Of a DNA stretch of 64,000 nucleotides, positions 28,788 to 39,584 are shown in pieces. The stretch is from contig NZ_JABBXB010000001.1 of the NCBI RefSeq assembly GCF_013387485.1, forward strand, positions 330,001-394,000. Reading direction: 5' to 3'. Each line of letters starts with the position of its first letter. Position 1 is the stretch's first letter. The notes under the pieces were generated by a model. The model worked only from the letters and a program-made list of their open reading frames with translations. It was not told the DNA's origin and ran no database searches. Position numbers and translations under genes: made by a program. This DNA is from Stenotrophomonas sp. SAM-B (GTDB lineage Bacteria; Pseudomonadota; Gammaproteobacteria; Xanthomonadales; Xanthomonadaceae).

Positions 28788-28815
28788 GGAACTTCTTTCC
28801 CCTTTAGCAGTCCAA
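28788..28815 (+). promoter_or_regulatory. Sigma-E-like promoter for rpoH
   Basis: GGAACTT (28788-28794), 16 nt, then TCCAA (28811-28815) matches the extracytoplasmic sigma-E pattern GGAACTT-N16-TCnnA. rpoH is a known sigma-E target in enterobacteria. The predicted start would give a leader of only about 10 nt. Confidence 0.5.
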
Positions 28816-28830
28816 TTCCGGGACTGCTAA
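28804..28830. promoter_or_regulatory. Perfect 10-bp inverted repeat abutting the rpoH start codon
   Basis: TTAGCAGTCC, a 7-nt loop and GGACTGCTAA end one base before the rpoH ATG at 28832. On DNA it overlaps the proposed -10. In any longer transcript it would fold over the ribosome-binding region, so it could be an operator or a thermosensitive hairpin. Confidence 0.55.
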
Positions 28831-28831
28831 G

Positions 28832-29716
<885 letters not shown>

Positions 29717-29742
29717 TGCAGTAAGCCGCTGGAGTAAATGAT

Positions 29743-29766
29743 AAGGCCCGGCACTGCCGGGCCTTT
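29743..29766 (+). terminator. Intrinsic terminator of rpoH
   Basis: GGCCCGGC-ACT-GCCGGGCC stem followed by TTTTCTTTT. Nearly identical to the hairpin at 30576-30600 on the other side of the toxin-antitoxin pair. Confidence 0.9.
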
Positions 29767-29866
29767 TCTTTTCCGGCAGCGTTATACCGGTGTCTGTCCG
29801 GTGATCTTTCCGACAGCGGGGCACGCCGCCTTCTGATGTTCACGCCGTACCACTCAGTGGCACGGT

Positions 29867-30256
29867 ATGATCATGCAACGTGTCTTCCGCACCCGGAGTT
29901 TCAACCGCAGCCTCCGAAGGTCTGCGCTCGGCAGCGAGGCCCTGTGCCGAGCGGTGGATGAGATGCGGCGAGGCCTGGTGGATGCTGACCTCGGCGGTGG
30001 CATCTTCAAGAAGCGGGTTCGGTTGCCCGGCCGCGGGAAGAGCGGGAGTGTCCGGACCATCATCGCGGCCCCGCGGGGCAGCAGTTGGTTCTTCCTTTTC
30101 GGCTATGAGAAGAACGAGCGCGCGACAATCAGCGGTACGGAACGGGATGCGCTCCAGTTGTATGCCTCGGAATTTCTGGGAATGAGCTCGACACAGTTGG
30201 ATCGCGCCGTGAAATGCGGTGACCTGCAGGAGATCTGTCATGACAAAGACATCTGA
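29867..30256 (+). CDS. RelE-family toxin (HigB-like, DUF1044 type)
   Basis: A 129-aa basic protein of the RelE/HigB fold: MQRVFRTRSFNRSLRRSALG, then IFKKRVRLPGRGKSGSVRTI and FFLFGYEKNERATIS. This is the pattern of the pfam06296 (RelE-like, formerly DUF1044) toxins that inhibit translation. The gene precedes and overlaps an XRE antitoxin by 17 nt, the toxin-first order of higBA. Start at 29867 or 29873; the ribosome site is weak. No catalytic residues are claimed. Confidence 0.82.
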   Translation: MIMQRVFRTRSFNRSLRRSALGSEALCRAVDEMRRGLVDADLGGGIFKKRVRLPGRGKSGSVRTIIAAPRGSSWFFLFGYEKNERATISGTERDALQLYASEFLGMSSTQLDRAVKCGDLQEICHDKDI

Positions 30257-30572
30257 GCGCCGGCGCCCGAAGAGCAGGCTTCTGGAGGCTGTGCACGATG
30301 CGGCCGTGAGCCTGCATGCACATGGGGTCATCGATAAGCGCCGGTTGAGCTGCTACGAAGCGCTTTGCCTGGAGCCGGTGCCCGCGTACAGCAGCGGCCA
30401 GATCCGTGCACTCCGCACGTCGCTTGCGCTCAGCCAGCCGGTATTCGCAGGCGTGCTGAACACCAGCGTTTCAACAGTGCGCAGTTGGGAGCAGGGCGAC
30501 AAGAAGCCGAGTGGACCATCGCTGAAGCTGTTGAACCTGATCGACCGGAAAGGGCTCGACGCCGTCCTCTAG
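30240..30572 (+). CDS. HigA-like XRE antitoxin
   Basis: A 110-aa partner of the upstream toxin. The C-terminal half is an HTH (SGQIRALRTSLALSQPVFAG, STVRSWEQG), typical of antitoxins that both neutralise the toxin and repress the operon. The frame opens seven codons earlier, but the ATG at 30240 follows an AGGAG site and gives MTKTSERRRP. It overlaps the toxin gene, so translation is coupled, and is followed at once by a terminator. Confidence 0.85.
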   Translation: MTKTSERRRPKSRLLEAVHDAAVSLHAHGVIDKRRLSCYEALCLEPVPAYSSGQIRALRTSLALSQPVFAGVLNTSVSTVRSWEQGDKKPSGPSLKLLNLIDRKGLDAVL

Positions 30573-30575
30573 AAC

Positions 30576-30600
30576 AAAGGCCCGGCAATGCCGGGCCTTT
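30576..30600. terminator. Bidirectional terminator between antitoxin and purD
   Basis: AAAGGCCCGGCA-AT-TGCCGGGCCTTT-type hairpin with A-run and T-run flanks, serving the antitoxin gene on + and purD on -. One loop base differs from the rpoH terminator. Confidence 0.88.
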
Positions 30601-30636
30601 GCGCTACATGGCAGCCGTCGCTGCCCCCACGCTGTC

Positions 30637-31923
30637 TCAGCCCTGCTCGCGCGCAATCGCCCGCCAGCCGATATCGCGGCGGTGGAACTCGTGGGCCCAG
30701 TGGATCGCACCGACGCCGGCGTAAGCGTTGCGCTGTGCTTCGCCCACCGTGCCACCCAATGCCGCCACGCACAGCACGCGGCCGCCGGCGCTGAGCACCT
30801 GGCCCTGCGCGTCCAGCGTGGTGCCGGCATGGAACACCTTGGCCGTCGCGGCGACCGCGTCCAGGCCATGGATCACGTCGCCGGTGATCGGCGTTTCCGG
30901 ATACGGCGAGGCGGCCATCACCACGCCGAGTGACGGGCGCGGATCCCACTGCGCCTCCACGGTGTCCAGGCGCTCGTCGATCGCCGCTTCGACCAGGTCC
31001 ACCAGGTCCGACTGCAGGCGCAGCATCACCGGCTGGGTTTCCGGGTCGCCAAAGCGCACGTTGAACTCGATCACCTTCGGCGCGCCGCTGGCATCGATCA
31101 TCAGGCCGGCATAGAGGAAACCGGTGAACGGAATGCCGTCGGCGATCATGCCCTGCACGGTCGGGTTGACCACCTCGCGCATCACGCGCGCATGCACCTC
31201 ATCGGTCACCACCGGGGCCGGCGAGTACGCGCCCATGCCGCCGGTGTTCGGGCCGGTGTCGCCGTCGCCGACGCGCTTGTGATCCTGCGAGGTCGCCATC
31301 GGCAGCGCAGTCCTGCCGTCCACCATCGAGATGAAGCTGGCTTCTTCGCCGTCCAGGAACTCTTCGATCACCACGCGTGCGCCGGCATCGCCGAAGGCAT
31401 TGCCGGAGAGCATGTCGCGCACCGCGTCCTCGGCCTCGGCCAGGGTCATCGCCACGATCACGCCCTTGCCGGCGGCCAGGCCATCGGCCTTGACCACGAT
31501 CGGCGCGCCTTTCTCCCGCAGGTAGGCCAGCGCCGGCTCGACCTCGGTGTGCACGGCATAGAACGCGGTGGGAATGCCGTGGCGGGCCAGGAAGTCCTTC
31601 GCATACGCTTTGCTGCCTTCCAGCTGCGCAGCGGCGGCGGTCGGCCCGAAGATGCGGTAGCCGGCGGCGCGGAAGCGGTCGACGACCCCGGCCACCAGCG
31701 GCACTTCCGGGCCGACCACGGTCAGGCCGATGTCTTCGGTGCCGACCAGCGCCAGCAGGCCGTCCAGGTCGGTGACCTTGACGTCCACGTTGCGGCACTT
31801 GGGTTCGGTGGCGGTGCCTGCATTGCCGGGCGCGACGATGACCTCGCGGACCTTCGCGGACTGGGCCAGCTTCCAGGCCAGGGCGTGTTCGCGGCCGCCA
31901 GCGCCGATGACCAGGATCTTCAA
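30637..31923 (-). CDS. purD: Phosphoribosylamine-glycine ligase (GAR synthetase)
   Basis: ATP-grasp enzyme of de novo purine synthesis: phosphoribosylamine + glycine + ATP to GAR. The 428-aa protein starts KILVIGAGGREHALAWKLAQ, the canonical PurD N-terminus. Other markers are SKAYAKDFLARHGIPT, VVKADGLAAGKGV and EFNVRFGDPETQ. The codon in the conserved first position is TTG at 31923 (revcomp of CAA); the ATGs further upstream would add a non-homologous 28-aa piece, so TTG initiation is the best reading. Nearby purH lies on the same strand beyond two lipoprotein genes. Confidence 0.95.
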   Translation of the reverse strand: MKILVIGAGGREHALAWKLAQSAKVREVIVAPGNAGTATEPKCRNVDVKVTDLDGLLALVGTEDIGLTVVGPEVPLVAGVVDRFRAAGYRIFGPTAAAAQLEGSKAYAKDFLARHGIPTAFYAVHTEVEPALAYLREKGAPIVVKADGLAAGKGVIVAMTLAEAEDAVRDMLSGNAFGDAGARVVIEEFLDGEEASFISMVDGRTALPMATSQDHKRVGDGDTGPNTGGMGAYSPAPVVTDEVHARVMREVVNPTVQGMIADGIPFTGFLYAGLMIDASGAPKVIEFNVRFGDPETQPVMLRLQSDLVDLVEAAIDERLDTVEAQWDPRPSLGVVMAASPYPETPITGDVIHGLDAVAATAKVFHAGTTLDAQGQVLSAGGRVLCVAALGGTVGEAQRNAYAGVGAIHWAHEFHRRDIGWRAIAREQG

Positions 31924-32016
31924 TGCAGTTCTCGCGTAAGAGGGCAGGAGGGTGATTTTACGCGGTGCGGGCGGCGGGTGCATTCGGGCGGTCGGTTGCC
32001 GTGGCAACCCACGGCC

Positions 32017-32925
32017 TCAGCTGTCGGCGCAGCCGTCGCGCTGGAGGTCATCCGGTACCGGATACGCGCGCTGCCGGGCATCGAAGATGAGGTGGTAGAA
32101 CTCGGTTGCCGGGCCCGTGCAGTCGTGGCCGCTGGCACGCACCGTCAGCGGCCAGTAGCCATCCACGGCAGTGCTGTCGCCCACCGTCGTGCTGAAGTCG
32201 ACTGCGAAGACCGTGCTTCCGCAGGCGGTCGGCTCGCCGTCACAGTGGTGCAGGGCGAGGTTGTCGAGATGATCGCGGTACCGGGCGACATCGCGCAGGC
32301 GATGGTTGTGCTCGGCGATGTAACTGCGCCAGATGCGCCGATGGCCGCGCCGGTGTTCCTCATGGGTGATCTGGAACGCGCGGCGCTGTGGGCCAAGCTG
32401 CGCGATCTGGACGGTGCCGGGTGCGCCGTGGCGGCCGTACGGGCCTTGCAGGCGCTGGGCCATCACCAGCAGCGGATCATCGGCGAGCAGTCGGGCGAAC
32501 ACGTCGCCTCGGTTGGCCTCTTCGTTGTCCTTGCCCACGCGCAGCACATACAGATCGACCCGGCCCGGCTCGACCGTGGCTGCGTCGTCCAGCGTCTGGC
32601 ACACCGCCAGCAGGGTCTGCTCATGACCCTCGGCAGTGACCGTGTCACGCGCGCACACGCTGCGGGTGACCGGGCGCATCGCCTCGACCTCGGTGTCCTC
32701 CCAGTCGTCCTTCCATGGCGCATCCAGGACGGCCTTGTCGCCATAGCGCTCGCGAAGGAAGGCCTCCAGGCGCTGGGTCTGATCGCCCCTGACCCGGACG
32801 GTGTCTTCCGGTTGCGCCGTGGTGTCGAGCACACGGTGCGCTTTGGCGGGTCCGGAAGGCGCAGGTGTACGGTCACAGCCGGCCAGCAGCACGAGCGCCA
32901 CGACTGCCAATGCGTATAAACGCAT
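32017..32925 (-). CDS. Predicted lipoprotein, paralogue of the next gene upstream
   Basis: A 302-aa protein of unknown function. A lipoprotein signal peptide (MRLYALAVVALVLLAGC) predicts lipidation at Cys17. The body shares a pattern with the 32925-33785 product: RLEAFLRERYGDKAVL against RLQGFLTERYGKAAKL, and GAPGTVQIAQL against GEPGTVQILRA. The start overlaps the stop of that gene by one base (TGATG), so they are coupled. A longer in-frame reading to 33570 lies inside the upstream gene in another frame and is a shadow. Confidence 0.75.
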   Translation of the reverse strand: MRLYALAVVALVLLAGCDRTPAPSGPAKAHRVLDTTAQPEDTVRVRGDQTQRLEAFLRERYGDKAVLDAPWKDDWEDTEVEAMRPVTRSVCARDTVTAEGHEQTLLAVCQTLDDAATVEPGRVDLYVLRVGKDNEEANRGDVFARLLADDPLLVMAQRLQGPYGRHGAPGTVQIAQLGPQRRAFQITHEEHRRGHRRIWRSYIAEHNHRLRDVARYRDHLDNLALHHCDGEPTACGSTVFAVDFSTTVGDSTAVDGYWPLTVRASGHDCTGPATEFYHLIFDARQRAYPVPDDLQRDGCADS

Positions 32926-33785
32926 CACTCGCACTCTTCGCGCCTCAGTGCCTCGGGGAACGCATAGCTCCAGGTCGTCGGGTCCAGGGTGAAGCGGTGT
33001 TCGCGGCGCACCGGCTGCCCGCCGCAGCCCAGGCCGGTCTCCTCGATCAGCAGCGGCCACTGCCGTGCCGCCGGATCGCGGTCGTCGAAGCGCAGGGTGA
33101 AATCGAGGTTGAACAACCGCGCCTGGCAGTCCGGTTCCGCATCGGCGTCGTCGCAGTCGTAGGCGGCGGTGTTGTCGATATGGCTGCGCACGCCACCGGC
33201 TTCCACGAGCCCGTTCGGGCCGGGCAACACCAGCGTCTGGGTGATCAGCGAATAGCCTTGGCCGAACCAGCCGTGCTCGATGCGGAAGCCGTAGAAGTCG
33301 CTGCCGGCGCGGAGGATCTGCACGGTGCCGGGCTCGCCCCGGCTGCCGAAGTTCTGCCCGGTCAGCGCGGCGGCCACGGCAAAGCGGTCCGCCTCGGGGC
33401 GCAGCACGAAGAAGTCGATCGCGCCCGGGTCCGGGTGGGCACCGTCCAGCGGTGAACCGCAGACGGCCAGCAGTTGTTGCCAGCTGTCGCCGGTGACTAC
33501 CGGTTGCTCGGCGCACACATGCCAATCCGTGAGGCGGGTGTCGCCGTCTTGGACCCAGCTGCCACGCCATTTCCCTGAGAGCTTGGCGGCCTTGCCGTAG
33601 CGCTCGGTCAGAAAGCCCTGCAGGCGCGTGCTGCGGCTGACGTGGGCGATCGGGCCGGCAGAGGGCGCGACGGTATCGGGGGCTGGCTGCGGCGCCGCCG
33701 GTTCACTGGCCGGCGTGCAGCTGGCCAGCCCCGCAGCGGTGGCGAGCGCCAGCGCTGCAAGGCATCGGGTCTGCCATGGAGACAT
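32925..33785 (-). CDS. Predicted lipoprotein of a tandem paralogous pair
   Basis: A 286-aa protein of unknown function. Its signal peptide (MSPWQTRCLAALALATAAGL) ends at a lipobox LASC. The mature part has several Cys (WHVCAEQP, LLAVCGSP, YDCDD, PDCQA, LGCGG), which could form periplasmic disulfides. Similarity to the downstream gene indicates tandem duplication. The pair sits between purH and purD without obvious link to purines; the 17-nt gap to purH suggests shared transcription. Confidence 0.75.
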   Translation of the reverse strand: MSPWQTRCLAALALATAAGLASCTPASEPAAPQPAPDTVAPSAGPIAHVSRSTRLQGFLTERYGKAAKLSGKWRGSWVQDGDTRLTDWHVCAEQPVVTGDSWQQLLAVCGSPLDGAHPDPGAIDFFVLRPEADRFAVAAALTGQNFGSRGEPGTVQILRAGSDFYGFRIEHGWFGQGYSLITQTLVLPGPNGLVEAGGVRSHIDNTAAYDCDDADAEPDCQARLFNLDFTLRFDDRDPAARQWPLLIEETGLGCGGQPVRREHRFTLDPTTWSYAFPEALRREECE

Positions 33786-33802
33786 CCGTGTCTTCCCGCG
33801 GA

Positions 33803-35386
33803 TCAGTGACGGAAGTGACGCACGCCGGTGAACACCATGGCCAGGCCATGCTCGTCGGCGGCCGCGATCACTTCGCTGTCGCGCATCGAGCCACCCGGCT
33901 GGATCACCGCTTTGATGCCGGCGGCAGCAGCGGCATCGATGCCATCGCGGAACGGGAAGAACGCATCGGAGGCCATCACCGAGCCTTCCACCACCAGGTT
34001 CGCATCGGCCGCCTTGATGCCGGCGATGCGCGCGGAGTACACGCGGCTCATCTGGCCGGCGCCGACACCGATGGTGCGGTTGTCCTTGGCGTAGACGATG
34101 GCGTTGGATTTGACGAACTTGGCGACTTTCCAGGCGAACAACAGGTCGGCGAACTGCTTCTCGGTCGGCGCCAGCTTGCTCACCACCGTCAGTTCGTCGC
34201 GCGCCATGCCGCGGTTGTCGGCGCTCTGCATCAGCAGGCCGGAACCAATCCGCTTGGTGTCGTAGTTGTTGCGGCCGTCGCCGTGCGGAATGCGCAGCAC
34301 GCGCACGTTGGCCTTCTTCTGCGCGTATTCCAGCGCGGCCGGTTCGAAGTCCGGGGCGATCAGCACTTCGACGAACTGCCGGTCCAGGATCGCCTGCGCG
34401 GTGGCGGCGTCCAGCGGCTGGTTGAAGGCGATGATGCCGCCGAAGGCGCTGGTCGGGTCGGTCGCATAGGCGAGCTCATAGGCATCGCCGTTGCCGGCGC
34501 CCACGGCCACGCCGCACGGGTTGGCGTGCTTGACGATGACGCAGGCCGGCACGTCGAACTGACGCACGCATTCCCACGCGGCATCGGCATCGGCCAGGTT
34601 GTTGTAGCTCAGTTCCTTGCCCTGCAGCTGCTGGAACGTGGCCAGCGTGCCCGGCACCGGGTACAGGTCGCGGTAGAACGCGCCGCTCTGGTGCGGGTTC
34701 TCGCCGTAGCGCAGGTCCATCACCTTCACGAAGCTGGAATTCATCTGCGCCGGGAACTCGCTGCGCAGCGGCACGGCGGTGTCGGTGGTGGTCACGGCGG
34801 AGAGGTAATTGCTGATCGCCGCGTCGTACTGGGCCACACGGTTGAACGCGGCCACCGAGAAGGCGAAGCGCTTGGCGGCCGACAACTTGCCATCGTGGGC
34901 GTCCAGCTCGGCCAGCAGTTCGGCGTACTGCGACGGGTCGGTCGCCACCGCCACGCGGGCGAAGTTCTTCGCGGCCGAGCGCAGCATGGCCGGGCCACCG
35001 ATGTCGATGTTTTCCACGGCGTCTTCGAGCGTGCAGTCCGCCTTGGCGGTGACCGACTCGAACGGATACAGGTTCAGTACCAGCAGGTCGATCGCGCCGA
35101 TGCCGTGTTCGGCCATGACCGCGTCATCCAGCCCGGCGCGGCCGAGCAGGCCGCCGTGCACCATCGGGTGCAGGGTCTTGACCCGGCCGTCCATCATTTC
35201 CGGGAAACCGGTGACGTCGGCAACGTCCTTCACTGCCAGGCCGGCCTCGCGGATCGCCTTGGCGGTACCGCCGGTGGAGAGCAGCTCCACGTTGCGCGCG
35301 GCAAGGGCGCGGGCCAGGTCGATCAGACCGGTTTTGTCGGAAACGGACAGCAGGGCCCGGCGCACGGGCAGCAGATCGGAACTCAT
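33803..35386 (-). CDS. purH: Bifunctional AICAR transformylase / IMP cyclohydrolase
   Basis: Catalyses the last two steps of IMP synthesis. 527 aa, the family's normal size. The N-terminal cyclohydrolase half ([41 protein letters not shown]) precedes the transformylase half ([54 protein letters not shown]). An upstream in-frame extension lacks homology; the ATG at 35386 gives [14 protein letters not shown]. No purine riboswitch is seen upstream. Confidence 0.97.
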   Translation of the reverse strand: MSSDLLPVRRALLSVSDKTGLIDLARALAARNVELLSTGGTAKAIREAGLAVKDVADVTGFPEMMDGRVKTLHPMVHGGLLGRAGLDDAVMAEHGIGAIDLLVLNLYPFESVTAKADCTLEDAVENIDIGGPAMLRSAAKNFARVAVATDPSQYAELLAELDAHDGKLSAAKRFAFSVAAFNRVAQYDAAISNYLSAVTTTDTAVPLRSEFPAQMNSSFVKVMDLRYGENPHQSGAFYRDLYPVPGTLATFQQLQGKELSYNNLADADAAWECVRQFDVPACVIVKHANPCGVAVGAGNGDAYELAYATDPTSAFGGIIAFNQPLDAATAQAILDRQFVEVLIAPDFEPAALEYAQKKANVRVLRIPHGDGRNNYDTKRIGSGLLMQSADNRGMARDELTVVSKLAPTEKQFADLLFAWKVAKFVKSNAIVYAKDNRTIGVGAGQMSRVYSARIAGIKAADANLVVEGSVMASDAFFPFRDGIDAAAAAGIKAVIQPGGSMRDSEVIAAADEHGLAMVFTGVRHFRH

Positions 35387-35529
35387 GGGGGCAGGAGATC
35401 GAAGCGGAGCGGGGGCATATTGTAGGCTTTGGGCCTCTTGTCTGCTCAAGAGCGCCCCGCGCGGGGCCTGCGGCACCCGCCGTGCGCATCAACAGCTGCG
35501 CATCGTTTCTCTCTGCTCTGGAAGCCCCG

Positions 35530-36135
35530 ATGTCCCTGCACGACGCTATCCGCTCACTGATTCGCACCAATGGGTACGTCGGTTTCCTGTCCATGTATCT
35601 GGGTTATGGGGGTGATGGCCCTCATGCGGCACCTTGGCACCGCAGGAACGACGCGGGGGCATTGAAGGCACAGGCGGATGAATGCTGGGGCGAGGGGGCG
35701 GATGTCGTGCTGTCGTACTTCGTCGATCTGCGTGAGCGGCGGCGCAATCTTGGCATCGAGTACAAGATCTATCTGGACGAAGGACAATGCGTCGGTGATG
35801 GGGTCCGGTTGTACCGGCGCACACCGAGCGTGGAACAGCTGCTGGTCTACCTCTCCGTGGTCGCAGATATGTATGCGATCGAGGTCTATCGGTTCGTCCC
35901 GTCGATGGACGAGGGCGCGATTCTGTTCTCGAACGGGGCCATTGCCCGTTTCCAGCGATCACCCGGCAACACCTTCAGGATTTTCGCGCTGGAAGGGCCA
36001 GCAGGCCATCCGGACCGCGTGGCACGCCAGGTCCTTGCCCTGCGCAACAGTCTTGAGCACGTCCGCGATGCGGGATGGCTCCGGAAGCACCTTGGCGGAC
36101 GCTTCCCTTGGGACTCATGGCTGGCAGACCGCTGA
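35530..36135 (+). CDS. Hypothetical protein
   Basis: A 201-aa soluble protein I do not recognise. It has no signal peptide or TM segment. Mixed alpha/beta composition: MSLHDAIRSLIRTNGYVGFL at the start, an acidic middle (YKIYLDEGQCVGDGVRLYRR), and a basic Trp-containing C-terminus. I start at 35530 rather than 35482 because the extra 16 residues begin in the purH promoter region. It lies alone on + between purH and fis, divergent from purH and convergent with fis. A moderately lower GC than its neighbours hints at an accessory gene. Confidence 0.6.
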   Translation: MSLHDAIRSLIRTNGYVGFLSMYLGYGGDGPHAAPWHRRNDAGALKAQADECWGEGADVVLSYFVDLRERRRNLGIEYKIYLDEGQCVGDGVRLYRRTPSVEQLLVYLSVVADMYAIEVYRFVPSMDEGAILFSNGAIARFQRSPGNTFRIFALEGPAGHPDRVARQVLALRNSLEHVRDAGWLRKHLGGRFPWDSWLADR

Positions 36136-36194
36136 TCCGCGCCCGGGCAGCATATCGAAACGGAGGTGGGGACCACGCAGGTACCCCACCGGCA

Positions 36195-36584
<390 letters not shown>

Positions 36585-37484
36585 TCAGAGGAACTCAAAG
36601 GTGAATGCGACGGTAGACGCTGCAGGCTCGCGCACGCGGAAGCTGATCTGTGCGCTTTGTCCCGGTTCCAGCGTGGCGGCGGGGTCCATCGCGCGATCCA
36701 GATAGTCGGCCGGCGCGAACACATTGGTGCCGATCACGCGGCCATCGGCATCGGACAGCGACAGCCGCAGCGACGGCCAGGCCTGGGCCCACCGCGCGTC
36801 GTTGCGGATGCTCGCCTGCACCTGCAGCGCACCCGCCTGGCCCGGCACCGGGCGTACATCACGGCTGAGCATGCTGAAGGCCGCCGGCTCGCGCCACGCC
36901 GGCAATGAACACCGCAGCACGCTGCACAACCCGGCGATCCACGGGCGGGTACCGGCATCGGCGGCCAGCCGTGCGCGGTCCGCCACCGCGATCTGCACCA
37001 GCAGCACGGCAGCCAGCCCGGCCACCATGCCCCACTGCCAGCGTGGCGTGCGCAGGCGTGCACCGGGCAGGCGCAGGAAACTGGGTGTGGTGACCGCTTC
37101 GGCCGGCGGCAGGGCAGCGGTGGCCGGGCCGCGCGCGTCCTCATCGTGGGCGTGCACGTCATCCGGCAGCGGGTGCGACGGCGCCCCGGTCCCGGCGGCC
37201 GGTGCAGCTTCGCCGGCGTACGCATGTTCGACATCGGCTGCGCGTTCGTCGGCGAATCCAAATCGGGTCTGCGACACGGACGGCTGCGGCGCATGCACCG
37301 GCTGGGCGTCGATCACCTGTTCCACCGCCAGCGGTGCGATGCGATCGTCCATGGACGTTGTCGACGCCGCAGGCGTCTCCTCGTGGGAGAGGGACACCGG
37401 CTCAGCGGGATTGGCCGGCGCCTCCGCGGACGGACGCAGGAACGTGGCGATCGGGCGTCGCGGCGGCATCGGAGGCTCGGACAT
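36585..37484 (-). CDS. DUF3426 single-pass membrane protein
   Basis: A 299-aa protein: a Pro/Ala-rich acidic cytoplasmic region (1-165), one TM helix (WGMVAGLAAVLLVQIAVA) and a C-terminal beta-rich periplasmic DUF3426 domain (LQVQASIRNDARWAQAWPSL, GTNVFAPADYLDRAMDP, QISFRVREP). Relatives usually carry an N-terminal MJ0042 zinc ribbon with CxxC motifs; none is present here. The ATG at 37484 is preferred to an in-frame GTG two codons earlier. It lies 30 nt after prmA and before fis. Function unknown. Confidence 0.8.
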   Translation of the reverse strand: MSEPPMPPRRPIATFLRPSAEAPANPAEPVSLSHEETPAASTTSMDDRIAPLAVEQVIDAQPVHAPQPSVSQTRFGFADERAADVEHAYAGEAAPAAGTGAPSHPLPDDVHAHDEDARGPATAALPPAEAVTTPSFLRLPGARLRTPRWQWGMVAGLAAVLLVQIAVADRARLAADAGTRPWIAGLCSVLRCSLPAWREPAAFSMLSRDVRPVPGQAGALQVQASIRNDARWAQAWPSLRLSLSDADGRVIGTNVFAPADYLDRAMDPAATLEPGQSAQISFRVREPAASTVAFTFEFL

Positions 37485-37514
37485 GGGCACGGGACCGGGC
37501 AGGAGACAGGCTAT

Positions 37515-38435
37515 TCAAGCACGGCGGACGCCGGTGATGCGCATCCAGTCGCCATCCTGCGCCACGGCCAGCTGCTCGAAGGCCGGGGCGTAGCGCTCCA
37601 GCAGTTCCCCTTCCTGCCCGTGCAGGATGCCCGACAGCGCGATGCGACCACCCGGGGCGACGCGCGCAGCCAGCACATCGGCCAGCGCATCCAGTGCCGA
37701 GGCAAGGATGTTCGCCACCACCACCGGGTACGTCGCCTGCGGTTCGTCTTGCGGCAGATAGACCTGCACGCGGTCCTGCAGGCCGTTGCGCTCGGCGTTG
37801 TCGCCGGTGGCGAGCACCGCCTGCGGATCATTGTCCACGCCGACCGCGCGGGCCGCGCCCAGCTTCAGCGCGGCCAGGGCGAGGATGCCCGAGCCGCAGC
37901 CGAAATCGAGCACGGTGGTGCCGGCCAGCGCGCCCTCGGCGGCCAGGCCGTCCAGCCAGCGCAGGCAGAGCGCGGTGGTCGGGTGGGTGCCCGAGCCGAA
38001 CGCCAGGCCCGGATCCAGGCGGACCACGGCAGCATCGTCGGCCTGTGCGGTCTCCGGCAGCTCATGATTCCACGGCACGATCCAGGTGCGATCACCGAAG
38101 GCCATCGGCTGGAACTGGTCGATCCAGGCGCGTTCCCAGTCTTCGTCGGCCACCGCGCGGAAGCTGGCGTTGGCCCAGTCCAGGCCCGGGTCGAAGGCGT
38201 CCAGCGCGGCCAGCAGGGCCAGCGCATTGGTATCGCCGGGGAACAGCGCGGTCAGCACCAGGTCGTTCCACAGCGGCGTCTCGCCCACGCCCGGTTCCAG
38301 GATCGCGCGCTCGTTGCTGGAATCGGCATCGGCATCGAGCAGGGTCACCGCCAGCGCGCCCACGTCGTCCAGCGCATTCTCATAGCGCGGCTGGGTGGCT
38401 TCGGTGCAGTGCAGGGTGAGTTCCAGGAAGGGCAT
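37515..38435 (-). CDS. prmA: Ribosomal protein L11 methyltransferase
   Basis: SAM-dependent trimethylation of ribosomal protein L11. The 306-aa protein has the PrmA N-terminal substrate domain ([10 protein letters not shown]...), the linker with [16 protein letters not shown], motif [30 protein letters not shown] and motif [12 protein letters not shown]. The start gives the conserved MPFLEL; the longer upstream frame is a shadow of the + strand gene beyond. Confidence 0.96.
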   Translation of the reverse strand: MPFLELTLHCTEATQPRYENALDDVGALAVTLLDADADSSNERAILEPGVGETPLWNDLVLTALFPGDTNALALLAALDAFDPGLDWANASFRAVADEDWERAWIDQFQPMAFGDRTWIVPWNHELPETAQADDAAVVRLDPGLAFGSGTHPTTALCLRWLDGLAAEGALAGTTVLDFGCGSGILALAALKLGAARAVGVDNDPQAVLATGDNAERNGLQDRVQVYLPQDEPQATYPVVVANILASALDALADVLAARVAPGGRIALSGILHGQEGELLERYAPAFEQLAVAQDGDWMRITGVRRA

Positions 38436-38621
38436 GGGGGCAGGGACCGGCGGAAAACCGTGCATGTTAGACCAGTGCGGGGCGATGGTCCCGGCCGTGC
38501 CGCCGGACGCTCGTCTCGCCGGCCGGTAAGATCGGCCCGACGGCTGGTTCAGACACCGCTGCAGCCGCTTGCTAAACTTGAACTCCTGCTGTCCATCACG
38601 GACAGCGTGTGACTTCTGCCC

Positions 38622-39584
38622 ATGGCGCTCGTGCCGACCCTGAAAACCTGGTTGCTGGTCGTACCGGCCCTGGCGTTGCTGGGGGTGGTGGGCTATCGCG
38701 CGGGCGATCGGGTGTTGCACGCCGATCCGTCCTCGTCGCATATGGATGAGCCGCAGGCCGGCAGCGCCCCCAACGCGGTCCCGGCCGAAGCCCGGCAACT
38801 GGCCCGGCGCCTGCTCGGCAGCGAGCGCGGCACGGCGGTGGCGTCCGGCCTGCCGCTGGACCTGCGGGCCGATATCGAAGGCGACACCGACCTGTTCGCC
38901 TATGCGCAGCGCCTGCAGCTGCAGGCGGCCAACGGCAACGCCGAGGCCGGGTGGATGGTCAGCCGCGTCTACGACTACTGCGCGATGTATGCGATGGACC
39001 CGGGCGGCTATCAGCTCGACAACACGCTGTTGACCGGTATGGGCATGAGCGCGTCGGCGCCGATGGTCGCTGCACGCGAGCGCGTCTCGCGGCGCTGCGC
39101 GGGCTTCGTCAGCAGCGACAACCTGGGCCGGCCCTTGATCCTGGCGCAGCGGCTGCAGGCGGCCAAGGCCGGCAACCTCGCCGCCGAGGCCTCGCTGTTC
39201 GCCGAGGGCCAGCCGCTGGAAACCGGGCCGGGCTATCGCCGCGGGTTGGTCGAGCGGGTGATGGATTCGCGTGATCCGGAAGCCTACATGGCGCTGGCGC
39301 CGGGCATGGGCCAGCGTGCCAGTGGCGACAACGCGATGAGCGGCCTGGTGGCCGGCGATCAGTTCAGCGAACTGGCCTGGCGGCTGGCCGCCTGCGAGCT
39401 GGGCATGGCCTGCGGGCCGGACAGCGTGCTGATGAATAATTTCTGCGCGAACGGAGGGATCTGTTCGCAGGACGGTGGGCAGGACTTTGCCACTTTTGTG
39501 TATGACGCTGCGGTATCGCGGCAAGGTGCGGGGAAAATGAACGTGTTGGTCGAAGAGCTGGTCAAGCAGAGGAATGGGCGATGA
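38622..39584 (+). CDS. Hypothetical membrane-anchored protein
   Basis: A 320-aa protein of unknown function with one N-terminal hydrophobic segment ([20 protein letters not shown]), acting as an anchor or uncleaved signal. The rest is Ala/Leu-rich helical with Sel1-like spacing ([40 protein letters not shown]) and several Cys near the C-terminus ([20 protein letters not shown]). Its stop overlaps the start of the next gene by ATGA, so the two are coupled. Divergent from prmA. Confidence 0.7.
   Translation: MALVPTLKTWLLVVPALALLGVVGYRAGDRVLHADPSSSHMDEPQAGSAPNAVPAEARQLARRLLGSERGTAVASGLPLDLRADIEGDTDLFAYAQRLQLQAANGNAEAGWMVSRVYDYCAMYAMDPGGYQLDNTLLTGMGMSASAPMVAARERVSRRCAGFVSSDNLGRPLILAQRLQAAKAGNLAAEASLFAEGQPLETGPGYRRGLVERVMDSRDPEAYMALAPGMGQRASGDNAMSGLVAGDQFSELAWRLAACELGMACGPDSVLMNNFCANGGICSQDGGQDFATFVYDAAVSRQGAGKMNVLVEELVKQRNGR

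Noticed and set aside
32017..33570. One 517-aa protein covering both lipoprotein genes
   Set aside because: Its first 215 residues are an out-of-frame reading of the upstream lipoprotein gene; the Met at 32925 opens a clean lipobox signal peptide.
35387..35529. Purine riboswitch upstream of purH
   Set aside because: No conserved three-way junction pattern or matching stems are visible in this short gap.
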